A stretch of 16,025 bases of DNA from Rubrobacteraceae bacterium (lineage in GTDB: Bacteria; Actinomycetota; Rubrobacteria; Rubrobacterales; Rubrobacteraceae), in assembly GCA_030447045.1 (NCBI GenBank), contig JAUJMB010000020.1, positions 1 to 16,025 of the forward strand, in the 5' to 3' direction. Below the pieces are notes generated by a model. The model had not been told where the DNA came from and searched no databases. It saw only the letters and a list, made by a program, of their open reading frames with translations. The position numbers were made by a program, and so were the translations under genes. Positions within the stretch are counted from its first letter, which is position 1. Each line of letters opens with the position of its first letter. Positions 7,361 through 14,843 of this stretch are shown one piece after another.

Positions 7361-8584
7361 GTGATCTCTCGTGCCGCAAAGGCGTTCCGGGGCTTCGACC
7401 GTCGGGTGTGGCTGCTGCTCTTCGCCATGCTCGTGTTCCGGTTCGGGCACGGGCTGTACTTCCCGTTCAGCTCGATCTACTTCCACAACGTCCTCGGCAT
7501 CCCGCTCTCCCTCGTGGGTGTGGGGCTTGCGGTCTTCGCCGGCTCTAGCGTGCTCTCCGGCCTGGTCGCGGGGCCGCTGACGGACCGTTACGGGCGCAAG
7601 CCGACGATGCTCGTGGCCCTCTCCGGGAGTGCCGCGAGCTTTCTCGGCTTCGCGCTGGTGGACGGCTTTGCCGGGTACCTGGCGGTCTCGGCGGCCCACG
7701 GGCTCGTTGGGTGGTCCATGTTCGAGGCCTCGCGCAACGCGATGGTCGCGGACGTGACGCCGCCGGGGATGCGCTCGCGCGCCTACGGCCTCGTGAGGGT
7801 CGGCGGCAACGTCGGCTGGGCCGCCGGCCCGATGTCTGCCGGCCTGATCTCGGCCGCCGCGGGAGGCTCGGCCGGCGTCTACCCGAAGCTCTTCGTCGGC
7901 ACCTCCGTCCTGACGGCGCTCGTCGCCCTCGCCCTCGCCGCGACCGTCCGCGAGTCGCTCCCCGCGCGGCAGGGGGGTGTCCCGGGCGGGAAGAACAGAC
8001 GGGGCCTGCGCGAGGCGTTTACGGACGGGCCGTTCGTCCTGCTGCTCGGCGTCGGGGTGCTGCTGTACTACGTCTTCACGCAGGACTGGCAGGCGCTGCC
8101 GATCTACGCCAAGAACTTCGTGGGGGTGCCAGACGGCCAGATAGGGTTCTTCCTGGGGGCGAACGGGCTCATGGTGATCCTGTTCCAGCTCCCCGTCTCC
8201 TACCTCATAGACCGGGGCTCCAGGGTGGTGGCGCTCCTCGCCGGGGCCGTCCTCTTCGCCCTCTCGTCCGCAACCCTGCTGCTGACGGAGTCTTTCTTGG
8301 GCATCCTCGTCGCCTTCGTCCTGTTCTTCACGCTCGCGGAGATGGTGCTCGAGGTCGCGGGGGCGGCGCTTGCCGCCGAGCTCGCGCCGGTGCGCCTGCG
8401 CGGGACGTACCTGGCGCTCTTCGGCGCCTGCTTCGGCGCGGCCTGCGGCGTGAGCCCCATCGTCGGCGGCTCGCTCCTCGGGGCCGGGATGCCGGACGCC
8501 ATCTGGACGATCCAGCTCGTGGCCGCCCTCCTCGCCGCGGCCGGCCTGCTGACGCTCGCCTTCCTGCGAAACCGCGCGAAATAG
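7361..8584 (+). CDS. Major facilitator superfamily transporter, DHA1-like
   Basis: A 407-residue integral membrane protein with about 12 predicted helices in two halves joined by a loop near 190-215 (PARQGG...KNRRGLREAF). The MFS signature motif A is clear between helices 2 and 3: GPLTDRYGRK (71-80). Helix 1 begins VWLLLFAMLVFRFGHG. The fold and length fit proton-coupled drug or metabolite exporters of the MdtH/YfmO-like DHA1 type; the substrate cannot be read from the sequence. The start is taken as GTG 7361 because the frame further upstream runs through the intergenic inverted repeat and the divergent amidase gene, and a promoter lies directly before it. It is a single-gene unit with a hairpin downstream. 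Confidence 0.85.
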   Translation: MISRAAKAFRGFDRRVWLLLFAMLVFRFGHGLYFPFSSIYFHNVLGIPLSLVGVGLAVFAGSSVLSGLVAGPLTDRYGRKPTMLVALSGSAASFLGFALVDGFAGYLAVSAAHGLVGWSMFEASRNAMVADVTPPGMRSRAYGLVRVGGNVGWAAGPMSAGLISAAAGGSAGVYPKLFVGTSVLTALVALALAATVRESLPARQGGVPGGKNRRGLREAFTDGPFVLLLGVGVLLYYVFTQDWQALPIYAKNFVGVPDGQIGFFLGANGLMVILFQLPVSYLIDRGSRVVALLAGAVLFALSSATLLLTESFLGILVAFVLFFTLAEMVLEVAGAALAAELAPVRLRGTYLALFGACFGAACGVSPIVGGSLLGAGMPDAIWTIQLVAALLAAAGLLTLAFLRNRAK

Positions 8585-8622
8585 CTCGTCAGCCCGGCAC
8601 TCCGCGCCTCTCAGCACGCTTT

Positions 8623-8637
8623 GGGCCTTTTAGGCCC
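8623..8637. terminator. Short hairpin after the transporter gene, possible terminator
   Basis: GGGCCT (8623-8628) and AGGCCC (8632-8637) form a six-base stem with a TTT loop, 38 bases after the transporter stop. It lies between convergent genes and could serve both. There is no clear T-run, so its strength is uncertain. Confidence 0.4.
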
Positions 8638-8645
8638 TCGCTCTC

Positions 8646-8709
8646 AGCCCGTCAGCTAGAGAGCCGAAGTGCTGACCGGCTGAAATGCTGACAGGCTAAA
8701 ATGCTGACT
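8646..8709. repeat. Imperfect tandem and inverted intergenic repeat
   Basis: A 16-base unit occurs about two and a half times: TGCTGACCGGCTGAAA (8670-8685), TGCTGACAGGCTAAAA (8686-8701), then TGCTGACTA (8702-8710). The first unit also pairs with AGCCCGTCAGC at 8646-8656 (10 of 11 bases), forming a hairpin. Related words occur after the FAD oxidoreductase (about 2384-2400) and near 13246-13260, so it seems to belong to a dispersed family placed at gene ends. Confidence 0.55.
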
Positions 8710-8737
8710 AGCGGAGCCCGAAGGGCGGAGCGTGCTG

Positions 8738-10885
8738 CTACGTGGCGCGCAGGACGAGCACCGCTAGGTCGTCCCTGGCGTAGCCCTCCTGGAAATTGAG
8801 GACGACGTTCTTTAGTTCGGCGGCGAGGAGCGCGGCGTGTTCGTGGGCGTGGGCGCCGACGAATTGGCGCAGGCGTTCCTCGCCGAAGAAGCTGCCGTCT
8901 GGCGAGCGCGCCTCGGTGACGCCGTCGGTGTAGAAGACCATCGTCTCCCCCGGCATGAGGCGCGTGTGGGTGTCGCCGAGCTCGGCGTCGGGGAAGACGC
9001 CGAGGGCGCGGCCGGGGCAGCTGATCTCCTCGACCGACCCGTCGGCGCGGACCACGAGCGGGGGCGGGTGCCCGGCGCGCGAGACGTCGACGCCGACGCC
9101 GGGGCCGTCGTCCAAGGGCTCCAGGCGGGCGCAGGCCGCGGTGCAGAAGCGGTCCTCGGGGAGCTGGCGGACCATGGCCTCGTTGAGGCCGGAGAGGATG
9201 GCGGAGGGCAGGTCGTTGCTCATGGTGACGGCGCGGACGGTGTAGCGGGCCAGGGCCGTGACCGCGGCCGCCTCCGCCCCCTTGCCCCGCACGTCGCCTA
9301 TGGCGCAGATCCAGCCGTCCTCCACGGTGTTTATGACGTCGTAGAAGTCCCCGCCGACCTCGTTTGCCTCGCCGGCGGACAGGTACTCGGCCCCGAGCTC
9401 GACGCCGGGTATCTGGGGCAGGTGCGGGGGCAGGAGGCTCCTCTGGAGGGTGCGCGCGATCTCGCTCCGGTCCCGGTAGAGCCTGGCGTTGTCCACGGCG
9501 AGCGCGCACCGGTAGGCGAGGTTCTCCGCGAGCAGCAGGTCCTCGTCGTCGTAGCTGCGGTCGGGCCGGGAGGAGACGAGCGTCATGGCGCCTAAAGTTC
9601 GGCCGCGCGCCAGGAGCGGCACGCTCATCAGGGAGCGGGGCTCGAGCTCGCGCAGCACCCCGAGGTGCTCGCCGGCCCCCACCTCCCGCCCGTAGAGGGA
9701 CCCGTCGGGGAGCCCGGACAGCAGGACGGACCGCCCCGTCCTCAGCACCTCGGCGGTGCTGCCGGGGTCGTCCTCGCCGAAGGTGCGGTGCTCCGCCAGC
9801 TCGAGGAGGAGGTCCTCTTTCTCCGGGTCTACGTGGGCGGCGGCGAGCTGGTTTACCCTGCCGTCCTCCTCGGCTATGTCGATCAGGCACCAGTCTGCGA
9901 GGTCCGGGACCAGCAGGCGCGTCGCCCGCCGGAGCGTGTCCTCGTAGTCCAGGGACGCCGAGAGCGTCGGTCCCGCGGCGGCGAGCAGGGCCAGCCGCCG
10001 CCGGGCGGCGACGGCCTCCGCGCGGGCGAGCTGCTCGCGCACGAGCAGGAGGTCGCGCTCCTCCTCGACCCTCTTGCGCTCGCTTATGTCCTCGATCACG
10101 GCGATAAAGTACCGGGGCTCCCCCGACGCCTCGCGCACGAGCGAGACCGTCAGGTTTACCCAGACGGTGGAGCCGACCTTCTTGACGTAGCGCTTCTCCA
10201 TCGTGAAGGTCTGGCTCTCCCCCCGCAGCATGGCCCGGGTCTGCTCGAGGTCCGCCTCGAGGTCCTCCGGGTGGGTGATGTCGGCGAAGGTCATCCCGAG
10301 CATCTCATCCTGGGTGTAGCCGACGATCTCGCACAGGCGCCGGTTGACCCGCAGCCAGCGGCCGTCGATCCCGACCTGGGCCGCGCCGACGGCGGCGTGC
10401 TCGAAGGTGGCCCTGAAGCGCTCCTCGCTCTCGCGCAGGATCTCCTCGATCCTCCTTCTCTCGGTGATGTCGTTCTGGACCCCGATAAAGTTGGTGAGCC
10501 GTCCCCCGTCGTCGTGGACGGGCGAGATGTACAGCTCGTTCCAGAAGGGTTCCCCGTCCTTGCGGTAGTTCCGCAAGACCACCCGGCACTCCCGCTCCTC
10601 CCGCAGGGCGGCCCGCAGCTCGGCGAGCACCGGCTGGTCTCTCTCGTCGCCCTGCAGGAAGCGGCAGTTGCGCCCCCGGGCCTCGTCCGCTCTGTAGCCC
10701 GAGATCCTCTCGAACGCCGGGTTTACGTAGACGATGGGGTTGTCCGGGAGCTTCGGGTCCGTGATCACGATGCCGTTCGCGCTCGCGGCGACGGCCCGGT
10801 CGAGCAGGCGGCGCATCTCGTCCGGGGCGGAGAGCCCCGGGGCGTCGCGCCCGGCCGTTGAGGAGGTCGTGTCCAAGTACCGCAT
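8738..10885 (-). CDS. LOV-PAS-GAF-PP2C protein: predicted blue-light-sensing serine phosphatase (RsbU/SpoIIE-like)
   Basis: A 715-residue soluble signalling protein. Residues about 25-143 are a LOV domain with the flavin-adduct motif GRNCRFLQG (71-79, Cys74), NYRKDG with Asn106, FWN with Asn116 and FIGVQ with Gln137, the residues that hold FMN in phototropin-type photoreceptors. A second PAS/PAC domain spans about 153-270 and ends in a helical linker (267-300). A GAF-like domain spans about 300-470. A SpoIIE-type PP2C phosphatase domain spans about 475-714, with metal ligands in GGDFYDV (Asp513), IGDVRGKG (Asp531), YTDGVTEA (Asp654) and ARDDLAVL (Asp705/706). Relatives dephosphorylate anti-anti-sigma factors to release a stress sigma factor; no STAS or anti-sigma gene is in the window, so the partner is unknown. 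ATG 10885 follows a G-rich stretch. It is divergent from the superoxide dismutase gene. Confidence 0.9.
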   Translation of the reverse strand: MRYLDTTSSTAGRDAPGLSAPDEMRRLLDRAVAASANGIVITDPKLPDNPIVYVNPAFERISGYRADEARGRNCRFLQGDERDQPVLAELRAALREERECRVVLRNYRKDGEPFWNELYISPVHDDGGRLTNFIGVQNDITERRRIEEILRESEERFRATFEHAAVGAAQVGIDGRWLRVNRRLCEIVGYTQDEMLGMTFADITHPEDLEADLEQTRAMLRGESQTFTMEKRYVKKVGSTVWVNLTVSLVREASGEPRYFIAVIEDISERKRVEEERDLLLVREQLARAEAVAARRRLALLAAAGPTLSASLDYEDTLRRATRLLVPDLADWCLIDIAEEDGRVNQLAAAHVDPEKEDLLLELAEHRTFGEDDPGSTAEVLRTGRSVLLSGLPDGSLYGREVGAGEHLGVLRELEPRSLMSVPLLARGRTLGAMTLVSSRPDRSYDDEDLLLAENLAYRCALAVDNARLYRDRSEIARTLQRSLLPPHLPQIPGVELGAEYLSAGEANEVGGDFYDVINTVEDGWICAIGDVRGKGAEAAAVTALARYTVRAVTMSNDLPSAILSGLNEAMVRQLPEDRFCTAACARLEPLDDGPGVGVDVSRAGHPPPLVVRADGSVEEISCPGRALGVFPDAELGDTHTRLMPGETMVFYTDGVTEARSPDGSFFGEERLRQFVGAHAHEHAALLAAELKNVVLNFQEGYARDDLAVLVLRAT

Positions 10886-10903
10886 TCTACAGCCCCCCGC
10901 GAC

Positions 10904-10909
10904 ATCTTA
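10904..10909 (-). promoter_or_regulatory. Possible -10 element for the LOV phosphatase gene
   Basis: TAAGAT on the minus strand ends 18 bases before the start codon. No convincing -35 hexamer stands at the usual distance, so an alternative sigma factor or an activator would be needed if this is real. Confidence 0.25.
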
Positions 10910-10936
10910 CCGGCGCCCCAAAACCTCCCCCGCACG

Positions 10937-10969
10937 TTAAAACCCGCCTTTTTCGGGGTATGCTAGAGT
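10937..10969 (+). promoter_or_regulatory. Possible promoter of the superoxide dismutase gene
   Basis: TTAAAA (10937-10942) and TATGCT (10959-10964) are 16 bases apart; an overlapping alternative -10 is TAGAGT (10964-10969). Transcription would start near 10972, giving a leader of about 35-40 bases that holds the ribosome binding site. The -35 match is modest. Confidence 0.35.
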
Positions 10970-11009
10970 CTGCAACGGGAAGTTAAGCAACGAGAGGAGA
11001 GAGACGAAC

Positions 11010-11639
11010 ATGGCATACGAGCTGCCGCAGCTCCCCTACGGCTACGACGCCCTGGAGCCCACGATAGACGAGCAGACGATGCACCTCCACCACGAGAAGC
11101 ACCACAACACCTACGTCACCAACCTAAACGCGGCCCTGGAGAAGCACCCGGAGGCCGACCCCGGCAACATCGAGGAGCTCATCGCCAACCTGGACTCCGT
11201 GCCCGAGGACATAAGGACCGCCGTAAGGAACAACGGTGGCGGGCACTCCAACCACTCGATGTTCTGGCAGATCATGGGCCCCTCCGGCCAGGGCGGGGGC
11301 AGCCCTTCCGGGAACCTGGCGCAGGCCATCGATTCCTCGTTCGGCTCGTTCGACGGGTTCAAGGAGCAGTTCGCAGCTGCCGCGGCCCCCGGCGCCCTCT
11401 TCGGCTCGGGCTGGGCCTGGCTGATAGCGGACCCCGGCGGCTCCCTCTCCATAGAGAAGACGGCCAACCAGGACAGCCCGCTCATGGAGGGCAAGACGCC
11501 GGTGATGGGCCTGGACGTGTGGGAGCACGCCTACTACCTCAAGTACCAGAACCGCCGCCCGGAGTACATCAACGCCTGGTGGGACGTCGTCAACTGGGAA
11601 GAGGTCGGCCGCCGCTACGACGCCGCCAGTAACGCCTAG
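11010..11639 (+). CDS. sodA: Superoxide dismutase, manganese type
   Basis: Converts superoxide to hydrogen peroxide and oxygen in the cytoplasm (no signal peptide). The 209-residue protein has the whole Fe/Mn-SOD fold. Metal ligands are His27 in [13 protein letters not shown], His82 in [11 protein letters not shown], and Asp169 and His173 in [13 protein letters not shown]. The NQDSP segment (153-157) supplies the active-site Gln in the position typical of Mn rather than Fe enzymes; cambialistic use is still possible. ATG 11010 is preceded by a GAGGAG-rich ribosome binding site. It starts 124 bases from the divergent LOV phosphatase gene, which could share regulation, and is followed by a strong hairpin, so it is probably transcribed alone. 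Confidence 0.95.
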   Translation: MAYELPQLPYGYDALEPTIDEQTMHLHHEKHHNTYVTNLNAALEKHPEADPGNIEELIANLDSVPEDIRTAVRNNGGGHSNHSMFWQIMGPSGQGGGSPSGNLAQAIDSSFGSFDGFKEQFAAAAAPGALFGSGWAWLIADPGGSLSIEKTANQDSPLMEGKTPVMGLDVWEHAYYLKYQNRRPEYINAWWDVVNWEEVGRRYDAASNA

Positions 11640-11660
11640 CCATAACCGTAACGTGGAAAG

Positions 11661-11693
11661 GAAGCTCCCGGGGATCTTCCCGGGGGCTTCTTC
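11661..11693 (+). terminator. Rho-independent-like terminator after the superoxide dismutase gene
   Basis: GAAGC plus CCCGGG pairs with CCCGGG plus GCTTC around a short GATCTT loop, with one mismatch, starting 21 bases after the stop codon. TTC follows the stem; the T-tract is weak but the stem is very stable. Confidence 0.65.
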
Positions 11694-11744
11694 GTGCCAC
11701 CTGGCGCGGTGCGAACGAACCCTACGCCTTCCGGGTCTATCCGT

Positions 11745-11750
11745 TAGAGT
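11745..11750 (+). promoter_or_regulatory. Possible -10 element of the CoA-disulfide reductase gene
   Basis: TAGAGT lies 38 bases before the ATG at 11789, after the preceding terminator. The same hexamer occurs before the superoxide dismutase gene. No recognisable -35 is present, so this is tentative. Confidence 0.25.
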
Positions 11751-11788
11751 AGGCCGGCAGGGTGGGCGGAGCGGAGAGGAAGACTCTT

Positions 11789-13171
11789 ATGCGACTGGTG
11801 GTAGTGGGCGGGGTTGCGGCGGGGACGAAGGCGGCCTCGAGGGCGCGGCGGTTGGACCCCGGGATGGAGATCACGGTCTACCAGGAGGAGCCCGAGCCCT
11901 CCATCAGCGAGTGCGGCCTCCCCTATTTGCTCTCCGGCGTCGTGCAGCGGCGCGGCCAACTCGTGGCCCGCACCCCCGAGAAGTTCGCGGAGCAGGACAT
12001 CGAGGTGAGGGTGCGCCACCGGGTCGAGGGGATCCACCCGAACACGAAGACGCTCTCCGTGCGCGACCTGAACACCGGCGAGACCTCTGAGGACCGCTAC
12101 GACCGCCTGGTCGTGGCCACCGGCGCGCGGGCGGTCCTCCCCCCCATCCCCGGCGCCGACCTCGACGGCATCTTTCCCATCCGCTTCCTGACGGACACGG
12201 ACAGGATCATGCGCTACGTCAGGGAGACATCCCCCGAAAAAGCGCTGATCGTCGGCGGCGGCTACATCGGGCTCGAGGTGGCGGAGAACCTGTGCCGGAT
12301 GGGGATGGAGGTGGCGCTCGTGGAGGGCGAGGACCGCGTAGCCCTGGCCTACGGCACCGAAGTCTCCGAGAGGGTCGAGGCGGAGCTGGAAGCCCACGGC
12401 GTCGGCGTCTTTACCGGCGAGAGGGTGGAGGGGTTCGTCGGCGAGGGGCGGGTCCGGGCCGTCAGGTTCGGCGGCAAGGAGCGGGAGGCCGAGCTCGTGA
12501 TCCTGGGCGTCGGCATCAAGCCGAACGCGGAGCTCGCCCGGGACGCGGGCGCGGAGGTGGGACCCACGGGCGCCCTGAGGGTGGACCGGCGCATGCGGAC
12601 CGCGATCCCCGACGTGTGGGCCGCCGGCGACTGCGTCGAGACGACCAACCTCGTGAGCGGAAGACCGGCCTGGGTCCCTCTCGGCGACACCGCCAACCAG
12701 ATGGGCCGCGTGGCCGGCACCAACGCCGCCAGTCCCGCAGGCGAGGACACTTTAGAGTTCCCCGGCGTGCTCGGGACCGGCATCTTCAAGGTCTTCGGCC
12801 TCAACGTCGGCAAGACGGGGCTCTCGGAGAGGGAGGCGGCGGACGCCGGCTTCGAGACCGTGAGCGCCGACATCGAGGCCCGCGACCGGGCCGGCTACTA
12901 CCCCGGGGCCGAGAAGGTCTTCCTCAAGCTTATCGCCGACCGGGCCTCCGGCCGCCTCCTAGGTGCCGAGGCGGCGGGCTCGAGCACGGACAAGCTCATC
13001 GACGTCTGCGCCACGGCCCTCTGGGGTCGGCTCTCCTACCCCGACCTGATCGACATAGACCTCGCCTACTCCCCGCCCTACGGCCCGGCCCTGAGCCCCG
13101 TCATCCAGGCCGCCACCATACTCTCGGGGAAGTTCGACCGCGCCACAAAGGGCGTCAGGGTCACCGAGTAG
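11789..13171 (+). CDS. CoA-disulfide reductase / NAD(P)H oxidase family flavoprotein
   Basis: A 460-residue FAD and NAD(P)H enzyme of the single-cysteine pyridine nucleotide-disulfide reductase group. The N-terminal FAD site is VVVGGVAAGTKAA (4-16). The redox cysteine is Cys42 in SISECGLPYLLSG, the form seen in CoA-disulfide reductases and related NADH oxidases. The NAD(P)H site is GGGYIGLE (156-163) and the second FAD motif is VWAAGDC (276-282). The C-terminal dimer domain has GYYPG (369-373) and AYSPPYGP (426-433), whose tyrosines match those that assist CoA disulfide reduction. ATG 11789 follows AGAGGA at good spacing, better than GTG 11762 in the same frame. It could recycle CoASH, reduce persulfides or oxygen; the sequence cannot separate these, and no rhodanese domain is fused. 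It may support the adjacent superoxide dismutase in redox defence. Confidence 0.88.
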   Translation: MRLVVVGGVAAGTKAASRARRLDPGMEITVYQEEPEPSISECGLPYLLSGVVQRRGQLVARTPEKFAEQDIEVRVRHRVEGIHPNTKTLSVRDLNTGETSEDRYDRLVVATGARAVLPPIPGADLDGIFPIRFLTDTDRIMRYVRETSPEKALIVGGGYIGLEVAENLCRMGMEVALVEGEDRVALAYGTEVSERVEAELEAHGVGVFTGERVEGFVGEGRVRAVRFGGKEREAELVILGVGIKPNAELARDAGAEVGPTGALRVDRRMRTAIPDVWAAGDCVETTNLVSGRPAWVPLGDTANQMGRVAGTNAASPAGEDTLEFPGVLGTGIFKVFGLNVGKTGLSEREAADAGFETVSADIEARDRAGYYPGAEKVFLKLIADRASGRLLGAEAAGSSTDKLIDVCATALWGRLSYPDLIDIDLAYSPPYGPALSPVIQAATILSGKFDRATKGVRVTE

Positions 13172-13217
13172 AGCACCGGGAGAGCGTTCTGCGCCCCCAC
13201 GGCATCGGGCCCAAGAG

Positions 13218-13244
13218 CAGCCGGGGCTACGCCAGTCCCGGCTG
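13218..13244 (+). terminator. Hairpin after the CoA-disulfide reductase gene, possible terminator
   Basis: CAGCCGGG (13218-13225) pairs perfectly with CCCGGCTG (13237-13244) around an 11-base loop, 46 bases after the stop codon. No T-run follows. Between convergent genes it may act on both strands. Confidence 0.45.
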
Positions 13245-13263
13245 GTAGCTGAAGGCTGACGGC

Positions 13264-13284
13264 GCGGTTCGCGCGGCGAACCGC
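13264..13284 (-). terminator. Hairpin directly after the pyrroline-carboxylate dehydrogenase stop codon
   Basis: GCGGTTCGC (13264-13272) and GCGAACCGC (13276-13284) form a perfect nine-base stem with a GCG loop. It begins one base beyond the minus-strand stop codon and is the likely 3' end structure of the proline operon; there is no T-tract. Confidence 0.5.
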
Positions 13285-13285
13285 C

Positions 13286-14836
13286 CTAGAACCTCTCCAC
13301 GACCGTCCTGGCGAGCATGTGCAGGGGCAGGTAGTCGGGGCCGCCGGCCTTGGAGTCGGTGCCGCTCATGCCGAAGCCGCCGAAGGGCTGGACGCCGACC
13401 AGGGCGCCGGTTATGCCGCGGTTGAAGTAGACGTTGCCGGCCTTGAACTCGTGGCGGGCGCGCTCGAGGTGGTCGCGGTTCTTGGAGTAGACGCCGCCGG
13501 TGAGGCCGTAGGGGGAGTCGTTGGCGAGCTTGAGGGCGTCGTCGAAGTCGCGGGCCTTGAGGACGGAGAGGACGGGGCCGAAGATCTCCTCCCGCGCCAC
13601 CGTGGCGTCCGGCTCGACCGCGAAGATGGTGGGGCTTACGAAGTAGCCGTCCCGGGGGTCGCCCGGGTCCTCGCCGAGCAGCCTCTCCCCCTCCTTCTTG
13701 CCGGCGTCCACGAAACCCGACACCTTCTCGAACTGGGGCTCGCTTATGACGGGCCCGATGTTCACGTCGGGGGTCTCGGGGACGCCTATTTTGAGCATCT
13801 TCGCCCTCTCGACGACCTTGTCCAGGACCTCGTCGTAGACGTCCTCGTGCAGGATGGCGCGGCTCGCGGCGGAGCACTTCTGGCCCGAGTAGCCGTAGGC
13901 GCTCTTGACGATGTCCGCGGCGGCCGAGTCGAGGTCGGCGGAGTCGTCTATGACCATCGCGTCCTTGCCGCCCATCTCGGCGATGACCCGCTTGACCCAC
14001 CGCTGGTTCTCTATCTGCCTGGCGGCGCGCTCGTTTATGCGCAGGCCGGTCGCCATCGAGCCCGTGAAGGAGATAAAGCGCGTCCTCGCGTCCTCTACGA
14101 GGTAGTCGCCCACGTCCGAGCCGTAGCCGGGGAGGAAGTTCAGGACGCCGTCGGGGAGGCCGGCCTCCTCGAAGATCTCGGCGACGACCGCGCCTATGAC
14201 GCTCGTGAACTCCGAAGGCTTCATCACGACGGTGTTGCCGGTGACGATGGCGGCGCTCGACATGCCGGTCAAAATGGCGGTGGGGAAGTTCCAGGGGGCG
14301 ATGACGACGCCCACACCCATCGGCTGGTAGAAGTAGCGGCTCTCCTCGCCGGGTATCGCGTAGATCTCGACCCCGTCCTTGAGGCGCATCATCTCGCGGG
14401 CGTAGTACTCCAGGAAGTCTATGCCCTCGGCGACCTGCGCGTCGGCCTCGTTCCACGGCTTGCCGCCCTCGAAGACCTCCCACGCGAGAAGCTCGAACTT
14501 TCTACGCTTCATGATCGCAGACGCCCTGAGGAGCACGCGGGCGCGCGCCTCCGGCGTCGTCCGGCTCCAGTGCTCGAAGGCTGAGGTCGCGGCCTCTAGG
14601 GCCATGTCCGCCTCTTGCTCCGTGGCGGCGGCGGTCCGGCCGACGACCTGCGAGGGGTTGGCCGGGTTGACGGAGACGATCTCGCCGTCGGTCTCTATCG
14701 GCTTGCCACCGATGATGGCCGGGTGGTCCCTGCCGAGGCGGCCCTCGACGTCCTTTATGGCGGCGCGCATCCTCTCGACGTTCTTTTCGTCGGACCAGTC
14801 GAGGTACTCCTCGTTCTTGTACGGTATGAGGCCCAT
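13286..14836 (-). CDS. 1-pyrroline-5-carboxylate dehydrogenase (L-glutamate gamma-semialdehyde dehydrogenase)
   Basis: Carries out the second step of proline catabolism: oxidises glutamate gamma-semialdehyde, in equilibrium with 1-pyrroline-5-carboxylate, to glutamate with NAD+. The 516-residue protein is a full-length monofunctional enzyme of the RocA/PruA type. It shows APWNFP with Asn183, MKPSEF (205-210), the base Glu287 in AEMGGKDAM and the nucleophile Cys321 in YSGQKCSAASR. The N-terminal HPAIIGGKPIET and the C-terminal GVQPFGGFGMSGTDSKAGGPDYL are characteristic of this subfamily. Its ATG at 14836 is seven bases after the proline dehydrogenase stop, and its ribosome binding site (TAGGAG) overlaps that stop, so the two are translationally coupled. 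Confidence 0.95.
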   Translation of the reverse strand: MGLIPYKNEEYLDWSDEKNVERMRAAIKDVEGRLGRDHPAIIGGKPIETDGEIVSVNPANPSQVVGRTAAATEQEADMALEAATSAFEHWSRTTPEARARVLLRASAIMKRRKFELLAWEVFEGGKPWNEADAQVAEGIDFLEYYAREMMRLKDGVEIYAIPGEESRYFYQPMGVGVVIAPWNFPTAILTGMSSAAIVTGNTVVMKPSEFTSVIGAVVAEIFEEAGLPDGVLNFLPGYGSDVGDYLVEDARTRFISFTGSMATGLRINERAARQIENQRWVKRVIAEMGGKDAMVIDDSADLDSAAADIVKSAYGYSGQKCSAASRAILHEDVYDEVLDKVVERAKMLKIGVPETPDVNIGPVISEPQFEKVSGFVDAGKKEGERLLGEDPGDPRDGYFVSPTIFAVEPDATVAREEIFGPVLSVLKARDFDDALKLANDSPYGLTGGVYSKNRDHLERARHEFKAGNVYFNRGITGALVGVQPFGGFGMSGTDSKAGGPDYLPLHMLARTVVERF

Positions 14837-14843
14837 GGTGCTC

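Noticed and set aside
13319..14584. Long plus-strand frame opposite the pyrroline-carboxylate dehydrogenase
   Set aside because: A high-GC antisense shadow; the minus strand encodes an unmistakable aldehyde dehydrogenase.
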